Source: an uncultured Bacteroidota bacterium (GTDB taxonomy: Bacteria > Bacteroidota > Bacteroidia > Chitinophagales > Chitinophagaceae). Taken from it: DNA of 5,124 bases. Shown piece after piece: positions 1 to 5,124 of this stretch; position 1 is the first letter of the stretch, and each line of letters begins with the position of its first letter. Below the pieces are notes generated by a model. The model searched no databases, was not told the origin of the DNA, and saw only the letters and a program-made list of their open reading frames with translations. The position numbers were made by a program, and so were the translations under genes. The DNA lies in the NCBI GenBank assembly GCA_903851455.1, contig CAINOM010000524.1, forward strand, positions 1-5,124, written 5' to 3'.

Positions 1-1
1 C

Positions 2-1063
2 AAAGCTATAGTTGCGGTTTGCGCTATAGGAATGTCTTTCAGCAGTTTCGCGGGTAACAAAGACCGCACCGGACAGTCGGGTGCTCCTGAACTGCTTATC
101 AATCCATGGGCCAGGTCTACCGGTCTCTTTGGCCTGAATACCGCGTCAGTTGGCGGTATTGAAGCGATGAAGATGAACATTGCGGGTCTTGCGCAGGATT
201 CGTCAACAGAGGTTGGCTTGTCTCACAGCATCTACCTGAGTGGCACCAACATCGCCATCAACGACCTTGCCGTGGCTCAAAAAGTCGGCGAAGCTGGCGT
301 GATCGGCATCAACATAATGTCGATGAGTTTCGGGGACGTGCCGTCTACGAACTATTTCAGCCCGGAAGGGCAGGGTACCTATCATCCGCAGTTCCTCAAC
401 GTGTCCATTGGCTTCGCCAAGCAATTTTCAACACATATCAATGCAGGCGTTGGCTTAACTTATGTTTCTGAGCAGATCAGTAACATCAGCGCGCTGGGTC
501 TTGCTTTTGAAGGTGGTATCCAGTACGTTACCGGAAAGAGGGATAATTTCCATTTTGGTATCACACTGCGTAACATAGGAACGAACATGCGTTTTACGGG
601 AACCGGTTTTTCGGTGAACGGAGAGCAACCTCAGAGCACGCCTACGTTTGCGGTTAGCGAAAATTATCCATCGGACAAATTTGAGATGCCAACGTATCTC
701 AATATCGGCGCATCGTACGATATCTTCCTCGACGAAAATCACCTGAGCAGCAAGGACGCTGTACCTATGCACAGGCTTTCCGTTATCGCGGACTTTACTT
801 CAAATTCTTTCAATAACGATTATTTAGGCGCTGGTCTTGAGTATGGTTTCCGCAACCTGTTTATGCTGCGCGCGGCATACAGGTATGAGAACGGTATCGG
901 TAACCCTGCTACGAGCACTACCATGTATATGGGCCTAGCAATGGGCGCCAGTGTTCAGACACGCCTGGGTGGCGGCCCGATGCTGGCACTTGACTATTCA
1001 TTCAGGCCAACCGAGCGCCCCGCCAACGGAGTGCACGTAATATCCCTGCGCCTGACGCGATAA
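2..1063 (+). CDS. PorV/PorQ-family outer-membrane beta-barrel protein, 5' end outside window
   Basis: This is a probable outer-membrane beta-barrel of the PorV/PorQ family, whose studied members work with type IX secretion (PorV shuttles cargo to the attachment complex). The frame stays open to the left edge. Ten residues precede the first visible Met at base 32, and together they read KAIVAVCAIGMSFSSFAG, the hydrophobic core and cleavage region of a signal peptide (likely cut after SFA). The Met at 32 is therefore internal and the true start lies just upstream. At least 353 residues are visible. Seen after the signal: a GAPELLINPWARS segment followed by a GLNTASVGGIEA stretch, matching the family's conserved N-terminal pattern, then alternating amphipathic strands rich in Gly and aromatics, ending in the strand HVISLRLTR. 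The family call is by recognition of this pattern. I cannot say whether it is the true PorV or a paralogue. A hairpin terminator follows 25 bases after the stop. Confidence 0.8.
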   Translation, partial: KAIVAVCAIGMSFSSFAGNKDRTGQSGAPELLINPWARSTGLFGLNTASVGGIEAMKMNIAGLAQDSSTEVGLSHSIYLSGTNIAINDLAVAQKVGEAGVIGINIMSMSFGDVPSTNYFSPEGQGTYHPQFLNVSIGFAKQFSTHINAGVGLTYVSEQISNISALGLAFEGGIQYVTGKRDNFHFGITLRNIGTNMRFTGTGFSVNGEQPQSTPTFAVSENYPSDKFEMPTYLNIGASYDIFLDENHLSSKDAVPMHRLSVIADFTSNSFNNDYLGAGLEYGFRNLFMLRAAYRYENGIGNPATSTTMYMGLAMGASVQTRLGGGPMLALDYSFRPTERPANGVHVISLRLTR

Positions 1064-1076
1064 TTTATTTTTTTAG

Positions 1077-1084
1077 TATTTTTG
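1077..1084 (+). promoter_or_regulatory. Candidate Bacteroidota -7 box upstream of greA
   Basis: TATTTTTG fits the Bacteroidota -7 consensus TAnnTTTG exactly and lies 65 bases before the greA start. No good TTTG element sits at the expected -33 position, which falls over the end of the preceding gene. Transcription from it would begin at about 1089-1092, right at the foot of the hairpin at 1089-1117. The surrounding sequence is T-rich, so a chance match is quite possible. Confidence 0.3.
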
Positions 1085-1088
1085 TATC

Positions 1089-1126
1089 ACAACGCTTCTG
1101 CTAAACAGAGGCGTTGTATTTTTTTC
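1089..1126 (+). terminator. Rho-independent terminator after the PorV-like gene / hairpin in front of greA
   Basis: A 12-bp stem pairs bases 1089-1100 with 1106-1117 (CAACGCTTCTG against CAGAGGCGTTG plus a closing A-T, with one G-T wobble). The loop is CTAAA, and the stem is followed at once by a tract of seven Ts within 1119-1125. This is a textbook intrinsic terminator placed 25 bases after the PorV-like stop codon. It also ends only 24 bases before the greA start, so any greA promoter further upstream would have to read through it. Confidence 0.85.
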
Positions 1127-1149
1127 TGTAATGACTAAACTATATAGAA

Positions 1150-1623
1150 ATGTCTGACTTAAATTATCTCACCAAAGAGACATTAGCACAAATGAAGGAG
1201 GAGCTGAATCTCCTAAAGACGAGCGGGCGTGCAGAGATCGCCAGGCAGATCGCCGAGGCGAGGGAAAAGGGTGATCTTAAAGAGAATGCGGAGTATGACG
1301 CGGCTAAAGAGGCACAGGGCCACCATGAGGCGAAGATCGCACAGTTACAGACCGCATTAATGAACGCACGCGTAATAGACGCCAAAGACATAGACATAAG
1401 CAAGGTATCCATACTCAGTAAAGTTACCGTAACACACATGGGCACCAAGAAGACGCTGGTGTACCAGATAGTATCTGAAAAAGAGGCTGACCTGAAAATG
1501 GGAAAGATATCTGTGACCTCGCCGATAGGCAAAGGACTGCTCGGCAAGCATGTGGGTGAAACTGTAGAGATCGTGGCGCCGGTAGGCTCGTTCAAGCTGA
1601 AGATAGAAAATATAAGCATTTAA
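1150..1623 (+). CDS. greA: Transcription elongation factor GreA
   Basis: GreA binds the secondary channel of RNA polymerase and stimulates cleavage of the backtracked RNA 3' end so that stalled complexes resume. The 157-residue length is normal for the family. Residues 1-75 form the antiparallel coiled coil, with the tip motif GDLKENAEYDAAKEAQ from about residue 41 carrying the acidic pair D42 and E45 expected to hold the catalytic magnesium. Residues 80-157 form the FKBP-like domain, including the conserved SPIGKGLLGK stretch at 124-133 and a closing hydrophobic strand. The start at 1150 gives the usual N-terminus (Leu-Thr before the first helix). There is no clear Shine-Dalgarno, only an A/T-rich leader, as is common in Bacteroidota. 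The HIT gene begins one base after the stop, so the two are almost certainly co-transcribed. Confidence 0.97.
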   Translation: MSDLNYLTKETLAQMKEELNLLKTSGRAEIARQIAEAREKGDLKENAEYDAAKEAQGHHEAKIAQLQTALMNARVIDAKDIDISKVSILSKVTVTHMGTKKTLVYQIVSEKEADLKMGKISVTSPIGKGLLGKHVGETVEIVAPVGSFKLKIENISI

Positions 1624-1624
1624 T

Positions 1625-2017
1625 ATGGCCAGCATATTTTCGAAAATAATAGCCGGTGAAATACCCAGTTATAAGATCGCTGAGAATGATCATTTTTTTG
1701 CGTTCCTTGATATCTTTCCGCAGCGCAAAGGTCATGTACTGGTAGTGCCCAAGGCAGAGGTGGACAAAATATTTGATGTTGATGATTCACTGCTGAGTGA
1801 GTGGCTGGTATTTGCAAAACCTATTGCAAAGGCGATAGAAAAGGCTTTTCCCTGCGACCGGTGTGGTATAAGCGTGATAGGCCTGGAAGTGCCTCATGCC
1901 CACATGCACCTGGTACCGATAAACAGTTCGGATGACCTCAATTTTACCCGGCCGAAGATGAAACTGACCAGTGATGAGCTGAAAGAAGTGCAGGAGAAGA
2001 TACTTGCAATCCTTTAG
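1625..2017 (+). CDS. HIT-family (HinT-like) nucleotide-binding hydrolase
   Basis: This is a histidine-triad protein of the Hint branch. Characterised members hydrolyse purine nucleoside phosphoramidates and acyl-adenylates in the cytoplasm. The 130-residue length fits a single HIT domain. The N-terminal signature runs FSKIIAGEIPSYKIAE (residues 5-20), followed by the hydrophobic strand GHVLVVPK (36-43). The catalytic triad lies in VPHAHMHLVP with H91, H93 and H95. The nucleophile of the family is the middle His of this motif (H93). A Cys-x-x-Cys pair (C77, C80) precedes the motif; I do not know that it binds metal. The start is one base after the greA stop, so translation is probably coupled and transcription shared. 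The link between the two is not known to be functional. A large inverted repeat follows 33 bases after the stop. Confidence 0.95.
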   Translation: MASIFSKIIAGEIPSYKIAENDHFFAFLDIFPQRKGHVLVVPKAEVDKIFDVDDSLLSEWLVFAKPIAKAIEKAFPCDRCGISVIGLEVPHAHMHLVPINSSDDLNFTRPKMKLTSDELKEVQEKILAIL

Positions 2018-2050
2018 GAAAATTCGAAAGCTAAGCTCCAAAATTTAAAT

Positions 2051-2109
2051 TCCAAATTCCAGATCTCATGCGCCTTTATGAAGATTTGGAATTTGGACGT
2101 TTATCTTTT
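2051..2109. terminator. Probable bidirectional terminator: 16-bp inverted repeat of AAATTCC units
   Basis: Bases 2051-2066 pair with 2082-2097 over 16 positions, with one G-T wobble and a 15-base loop. The left arm carries two tandem copies of AAATTCC (2047-2053 and 2054-2060), and the right arm carries their complement. On the + strand the stem is followed by a T-rich stretch (2100-2109). On the - strand it is followed by the complement of AAATTTAAAT, also T-rich. It lies between the convergent HIT and ABM-domain genes, where one hairpin can serve both. The loop is larger and the stem more A/T-rich than in a classic terminator, so termination is inferred, while the inverted repeat itself is certain. 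Confidence 0.65.
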
Positions 2110-2114
2110 GAATG

Positions 2115-2399
2115 TCACCTCGGGATAAGGCTCCAGACCTGTGGTATGTCATCAAACAAAGTTTTCGTTTGCCCCCATATATCTTTGAAAAATTCGGAAA
2201 AACGATAACGGTCAAGATCCTCTTCTGAGTCCCAATGGCTGTAAGTAAAAAATACGTGCATGCGTTTGCTGTCCTGCAGCAGGTCTAAATGTGTACAGCC
2301 CTGGAAGCTGAGAATGCCTGGTCTGGCCTTATTGAAAAGAGTAACAAATTCTTCCACCGCGTCTTCGCGGAAACTCATTTCTACGATTCGGACTATCAT
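2115..2399 (-). CDS. ABM-domain (antibiotic biosynthesis monooxygenase superfamily) small protein
   Basis: This is a 94-residue single-domain protein of the dimeric alpha/beta-barrel superfamily that includes cofactor-free quinol monooxygenases such as YgiN. Seen in order: an N-terminal strand MIVRIVEMSF, a helix with an EEFVTLFNKARP pattern, a strand region GCTHLDLLQD, then FFTYSHWDSEEDLDRYRFSEFF, which is the family's usual Trp-x-Ser/Asp-x-Glu helix pattern near residues 56-70, and a final strand ending in VWSL. No substrate can be read from the sequence, since members include monooxygenases, haem-degrading enzymes and proteins without known activity. Its ATG overlaps the stop of the upstream SAM-hydrolase-like gene by four bases (ATGA), so it should be translated by coupling and lacks its own promoter. 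The inverted repeat at 2051-2097 lies just downstream. Family assignment is good; function is open. Confidence 0.85.
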   Translation of the reverse strand: MIVRIVEMSFREDAVEEFVTLFNKARPGILSFQGCTHLDLLQDSKRMHVFFTYSHWDSEEDLDRYRFSEFFKDIWGQTKTLFDDIPQVWSLIPR

Positions 2400-3175
2400 T
2401 CGAAGATTATTTTTAGATCGTTATGCATTCCGCCCAGCCGCAGGCCGAAAAGGCTGGCAGCGTTGCCGCGGTTGATACAAATCTCAAGGTAATCATTGCT
2501 GTTGAAACGGCAAAGCTTGAAACCCTCGCGCACATCCTGGTAATTGGTGCTTACCTCTTCAATCTCTTCCATGCCCACAAACTGCAGGCGGAAAGGCCGC
2601 TTGCTGCCCCAGGTTTCGAACTGGTGGCGGGTAAGATTAACTACTACATTCTCGTAGTTATCGATGTGTATGGCTGCGCAGACGATCACACCATCGATAA
2701 ACTTTGGAGCGCTTTTATCTGGCTTGCTTTTTAGCTGTATGGCCTGTAGCCCCAGGCTATCCGGCTTTTCGGACTGCAGTGACCGAATGATACGACCCGC
2801 AGCGCCCAGCCAGTCGGCGAAGCTGTGTTCCTTTTTCAACTCGAAACAGAGCCAACCGGAGCCTGACGATCCGAGCGCGAGCGGCAGTATGCCATTGTCG
2901 GGTGCCAGGAAATAATGGCCGCCGTATTCGCACAATACCAGCCTTGGATTCGCTTCGGAAAAGAGGTCGAACAGCAACACATGTGTTGTCGCTTCCGGGA
3001 AATTCCGGTATGCGGATGTAAGCACGTAGGCTGCCTGCCCCATATGAAAGGGAGTTATCTCGTGGCTTATGTCTACAACAGGCAATGTGGGCGCATGCTG
3101 CATCAGAACGCCCTTTGCAATGGCGACGGAAGCGTCTTGCAGGCCAAAATCAGAGAGCAGCGTAATACATGCCAT
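2396..3175 (-). CDS. SAM hydroxide adenosyltransferase / SAM hydrolase-like protein (DUF62, chlorinase-fluorinase family), divergent
   Basis: Canonical members split S-adenosylmethionine with water into adenosine and methionine. The protein has 259 residues from the start chosen here. The N-terminal domain opens with ITLLSDFG (4-11), then VVDISHEITPF (33-43) and a YFLAPDNGIL motif (88-97). The C-terminal domain has the IDNYENVVVNL strand (171-181) and INRGNAASLFGL (234-245), typical of the family. Two sites differ from the canonical form: the usual DPGVG-x-x-R segment reads D70-LFSEANPR, and the region where canonical members have Phe-His-Gly-Arg-Asp reads SFADWLG, without His. Activity on SAM is therefore uncertain. 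An in-frame ATG 14 codons upstream (3217) would add a hydrophobic leader. I prefer ATG at 3175 because the family begins directly before the first strand and a -7-like box lies between the two starts. The stop overlaps the ABM gene by four bases. Confidence 0.88.
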   Translation of the reverse strand: MACITLLSDFGLQDASVAIAKGVLMQHAPTLPVVDISHEITPFHMGQAAYVLTSAYRNFPEATTHVLLFDLFSEANPRLVLCEYGGHYFLAPDNGILPLALGSSGSGWLCFELKKEHSFADWLGAAGRIIRSLQSEKPDSLGLQAIQLKSKPDKSAPKFIDGVIVCAAIHIDNYENVVVNLTRHQFETWGSKRPFRLQFVGMEEIEEVSTNYQDVREGFKLCRFNSNDYLEICINRGNAASLFGLRLGGMHNDLKIIFE

Positions 3176-3182
3176 TGCCTTG

Positions 3183-3190
3183 CAAAAGTA
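3183..3190 (-). promoter_or_regulatory. Candidate Bacteroidota -7 box for the SAM-hydrolase-like/ABM operon
   Basis: On the minus strand bases 3190-3183 read TACTTTTG, an exact fit to TAnnTTTG. The box ends eight bases before the preferred ATG at 3175, so the mRNA would start almost at the start codon (leaderless or nearly so). A TTG lies 24 bases further upstream on the same strand, somewhat too far for a standard -33 element. If this box is used, the longer start at 3217 is not transcribed. Confidence 0.4.
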
Positions 3191-3228
3191 CGCTGCAAAT
3201 AATAAAACCGCATGCAATTAATTAGTTG

Positions 3229-3261
3229 TTGGAGCGTTATCCCTACAGTTTGCTATTTTTA
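3229..3261 (+). promoter_or_regulatory. Candidate promoter for the beta-helix lipoprotein gene
   Basis: TATTTTTA at 3254-3261 differs from TAnnTTTG only in the last base. A TTG at 3229-3231 lies 22 bases upstream, close to the usual -33/-7 spacing. It would give a leader of roughly 10 to 15 bases before the ATG at 3279. There is no clear Shine-Dalgarno. The match is weak, but the divergent intergenic region must hold a promoter for this strand. Confidence 0.3.
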
Positions 3262-3278
3262 CAACCTAAGTATCACAA

Positions 3279-4754
3279 ATGCGTAGATCAACATACATAA
3301 CGCTTTTCTCGGTCGCCGTACTGGCAATACTGATGGGCGGATCGTGTAAAAAGACAAGGGTGCAGACGGTGGGTGGCATATTGAAATTTTCGGTGGACAC
3401 ATTGAAGTTTGATACCGTGTTTACCGCAGCGGGTAGTTTTACTACCGGCCTGCTGATCTATAATCCGCAGAACGAAGAAGTGATCTTAAGCTCCGTGCAT
3501 CTGGCAGAGGGCGCTAATTCCTACTTCCACCTGAATGTAGACGGCTTTGCGGGCAATACTGCCAGCAATATAAAGATACCCGCACATGACAGTATCTATG
3601 TGTTTGCCACAGTGACCATAGATCCTAACAATAAGCTTACTCCTTTCCTGATCACAGACTCACTGGTGGCTACAATGAATGGAAAGGACTTTTACGTTGG
3701 CTTCACCGCTTATGGCCAGAATGCGCATTACATAATAGACAGCGCTCTTGCGGTGACGAATGCTGTGTGGACTGATTCATTGCCCTATGTGGTCATCTGG
3801 ACAGGGGACGCAACCAAGCCTCATGGGCTGCAGATAAATCCTGGCTGCACACTTACCTTGAATAAGGGATGCCGGGTGTATATGCACCAGAATGCGGCAA
3901 TGGCGGTATTCGGGTCGATAATTGCAAATGGCTCGAAGACAGACAGTGTCATCATACAGGGGGATCGCCTGGACCGCGCATACTTTGGATATACAGGTTA
4001 TCCGGGAGAGTGGGGTGGTATCTACCTGGACTCAAAGAGCAAGGGTAACCGGTTTACGCATACGATCATTCAGAATTGCGGCAATGGCGCATTGACGGGC
4101 GTTCCGGCGGCGATACAACTGGCGCCGGATTCTGTGTGTGATGCTGCAAATCCCCAGTTATTTTTCGACCGTTCTATCATACAGAATTCTTATGGTTATG
4201 GCATTTACAGTTTTCATGGTACCGTTGTCGCAACGAATAGCCTGGTGAGCACCACGGGCCAGGAGGCGCTGGCGATAGTGCTGGGCGGGCGTGACTCGAT
4301 CACCAACTGCACTTTTGCCAACTACGGTTCCCCGGCGGTAAGTCATGCTAACTACGGCACAGTAACCATCCTTGATTATTACTGGGATGGAGTGACGGGT
4401 GACCCTACCATCTATGATACACTGAATTCAGTGCTGCGGAATTGCATTGTCTACGGTTCACTGGATAGTGAGATAGTGTGCGACGCAACAGGCACGCCCG
4501 CTGCGATACCTGCCAATCTGCGCCTGGACCATTGCCTGCTGAAGATGGGAACTGTAAGAGAGGATTTTGTGAATTTTAAAAACTGCATTTTCAACCAGGA
4601 CCCACTGTTCAAAAATACCGCGACAGGTGATTTTCATTTGACGGCGGGTTCTCCTGCCATAGGGGGCGGCACTACTTCTTATATGCCTGGAAATGATCTC
4701 GATGATGCTCTGCGTAGCGCTACCAGCGATGATATGGGGTGCTACCAACATTAA
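3279..4754 (+). CDS. Lipoprotein with N-terminal beta-sandwich-like domain and right-handed beta-helix
   Basis: This 491-residue envelope protein has no known reaction. Residues 1-23 form a lipoprotein signal: positive start (R2, R3), hydrophobic core, then GGSC with C23 as the lipidation site, followed by KK. Residues 35-145 look like a beta-rich domain (pattern LKFSVDTLKFDTVFT, then IYNPQNEEV and DSIYVFATVTID), which I read as an Ig-like or sandwich fold. From about residue 150 to 440 come short repeated strands with hydrophobic and Asn residues (for example HTIIQNCGNG, RSIIQNSYGYG, DSITNCTFANYG, SVLRNCIVYG), as in parallel beta-helix proteins. The C-terminus has DPLFKNTATGDFHLTAGSPAI (441-461) and ends in DDMGCYQH, the pattern of the domain called choice-of-anchor Q. 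Similar proteins are, to my knowledge, common in Chitinophagaceae. I see no carbohydrate-lyase catalytic site, so a binding or structural role is as likely as an enzymatic one. Confidence 0.85.
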   Translation: MRRSTYITLFSVAVLAILMGGSCKKTRVQTVGGILKFSVDTLKFDTVFTAAGSFTTGLLIYNPQNEEVILSSVHLAEGANSYFHLNVDGFAGNTASNIKIPAHDSIYVFATVTIDPNNKLTPFLITDSLVATMNGKDFYVGFTAYGQNAHYIIDSALAVTNAVWTDSLPYVVIWTGDATKPHGLQINPGCTLTLNKGCRVYMHQNAAMAVFGSIIANGSKTDSVIIQGDRLDRAYFGYTGYPGEWGGIYLDSKSKGNRFTHTIIQNCGNGALTGVPAAIQLAPDSVCDAANPQLFFDRSIIQNSYGYGIYSFHGTVVATNSLVSTTGQEALAIVLGGRDSITNCTFANYGSPAVSHANYGTVTILDYYWDGVTGDPTIYDTLNSVLRNCIVYGSLDSEIVCDATGTPAAIPANLRLDHCLLKMGTVREDFVNFKNCIFNQDPLFKNTATGDFHLTAGSPAIGGGTTSYMPGNDLDDALRSATSDDMGCYQH

Positions 4755-4762
4755 GATCTAAG

Positions 4763-5124
4763 TCAAAGGCCCAGCCACTCCAGCGCATTCCGCGACAATA
4801 ACCGGTCCTTTATTTCCTTCGAGTAGTCCATACTTTCTATTAGCTTGCCGGGATGATGCTCGCCCAGCGGGAAGGGGTAGTCGCTGCCCATGCAGATCTT
4901 GTCATGTCCCATAATGTCAACAATGAAGTCTAACGCCTTTGGATCATGTGTCAGGGCGTCTATCCAGAACTTGCCGATATAGTCGCGTGGATTCTTGTTA
5001 TTGTCGATGGCGCAGAGATCAGGGCGTACATTAAAGCCGTGTTCTATACGGCCAATGGTGAGCGGGAAACTGCCTCCACCATGGGCAAAGGCTACTTTTA
5101 GCTTGGGGTGTTTCTCAAACACGC
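4763..5124 (-). CDS. 2-amino-3-carboxymuconate-6-semialdehyde decarboxylase (ACMSD), C-terminal part, 5' end outside window
   Basis: ACMSD is a zinc amidohydrolase-superfamily decarboxylase (EC 4.1.1.45) that turns the kynurenine-pathway product ACMS into aminomuconate semialdehyde, diverting it from quinolinate and NAD synthesis. About 120 of roughly 335 residues are present. Near-diagnostic stretches are VFEKHPKLKVAFAHGGG, IGRIEHGF, RPDL, and GSDYPFPLGEHHPGKLIES. Counting from the first complete codon, H14 of AHGGG fits the catalytic His, R25 of GRIEHGF fits the substrate-carboxylate Arg contributed across the dimer, and D81 of SDYPF fits the zinc-binding Asp. The first codon in the window (GTG, 5122-5120) is an internal Val, as in the same segment of known ACMSD proteins, and not a start. 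The N-terminal metal-binding His-x-His and the remaining ligand lie outside. It converges on the lipoprotein gene with an 8-base gap. Confidence 0.92.
   Translation of the reverse strand, partial: VFEKHPKLKVAFAHGGGSFPLTIGRIEHGFNVRPDLCAIDNNKNPRDYIGKFWIDALTHDPKALDFIVDIMGHDKICMGSDYPFPLGEHHPGKLIESMDYSKEIKDRLLSRNALEWLGL

Noticed and set aside
455..772. Antisense frame within the PorV-like gene
   Set aside because: It has no recognisable family and basic low-complexity content, and lies entirely inside a well-supported gene on the other strand.
1131..1157. Eight-codon frame MTKLYRNV starting at an ATG just before greA and ending inside its first codons, as a leader peptide or reinitiation device
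   Set aside because: There is no Shine-Dalgarno, no regulatory codon run, and short chance frames of this size are common; nothing supports its translation.
1164..1619. Long open frame antisense to greA (about 151 codons)
   Set aside because: It covers only the GreA coding region in reverse, has Ser-rich low-information content and no domain pattern; it is a shadow of greA codon use.
1853..1864. Cys-x-x-Cys in the HIT protein as a zinc site
   Set aside because: Only one Cys pair is visible with no matching second pair or His ligands nearby apart from the catalytic triad, so metal binding cannot be supported.
2423..3202. Chain of plus-strand frames opposite the SAM-hydrolase-like gene
   Set aside because: They are Cys-rich, lack domains, overlap one another and mirror the well-supported minus-strand gene.
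3175..3217. Signal peptide or lipobox on the SAM-hydrolase-like protein (MHAVLLFAAYFCKAMAC)
   Set aside because: It depends on an upstream start that the family alignment and the -7-like box argue against; the family is cytoplasmic.
1084..3278. Shared nine-base word GTATCACAA at 1084-1092 and 3270-3278, both near promoter-like boxes
   Set aside because: A nine-base match between two places in 5 kb is expected many times by chance, and the distances to the boxes and start codons differ.

Overview
The window looks like ordinary chromosomal DNA from a member of the Bacteroidota, most likely the order Chitinophagales. The evidence is a PorV/PorQ-family outer-membrane protein (a family tied to type IX secretion), a Bacteroidota-style beta-helix lipoprotein, starts that lack clear Shine-Dalgarno sequences, and several matches to the Bacteroidota -7 promoter box TAnnTTTG. 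Base composition is moderate and even. I see no transposase, integrase, phage gene, tRNA, rRNA or CRISPR array.

Layout, left to right. (1) Bases 2-1063 (+) are the 3' end of a PorV/PorQ-family gene. Its reading frame runs off the left edge, and the visible 5' part is the remainder of a signal peptide. (2) A strong hairpin with a T-tract (1089-1126) follows. (3) greA (1150-1623) and a HIT-family nucleotide-binding protein (1625-2017) form a tight + strand pair, one base apart. (4) A 16-bp inverted repeat (2051-2097) built from AAATTCC units separates this pair from a convergent minus-strand operon and probably terminates transcription both ways. (5) The minus-strand operon is a SAM hydroxide adenosyltransferase-like protein (2396-3175) followed, with an ATGA overlap, by a small ABM-domain protein (2115-2399). 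(6) A short divergent intergenic region (3176-3278) holds promoter-like elements for both directions. (7) Bases 3279-4754 (+) encode a lipoprotein with an N-terminal beta-rich domain and a right-handed beta-helix. (8) Eight bases further, convergent on the minus strand, is the C-terminal third of a 2-amino-3-carboxymuconate-6-semialdehyde decarboxylase (ACMSD), cut by the right edge.

The genes do not form one pathway. GreA rescues stalled RNA polymerase, the HIT protein is a housekeeping nucleotide hydrolase, ACMSD belongs to the kynurenine branch of tryptophan breakdown, and the PorV-like protein and the lipoprotein belong to the cell envelope. The least explained unit is the SAM-hydrolase-like/ABM pair: the two genes are translationally coupled, but the first has lost recognisable parts of the usual catalytic motifs. 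I found no convincing new system. The points most worth checking are that degenerate enzyme, its start site, and the hairpin in front of greA.
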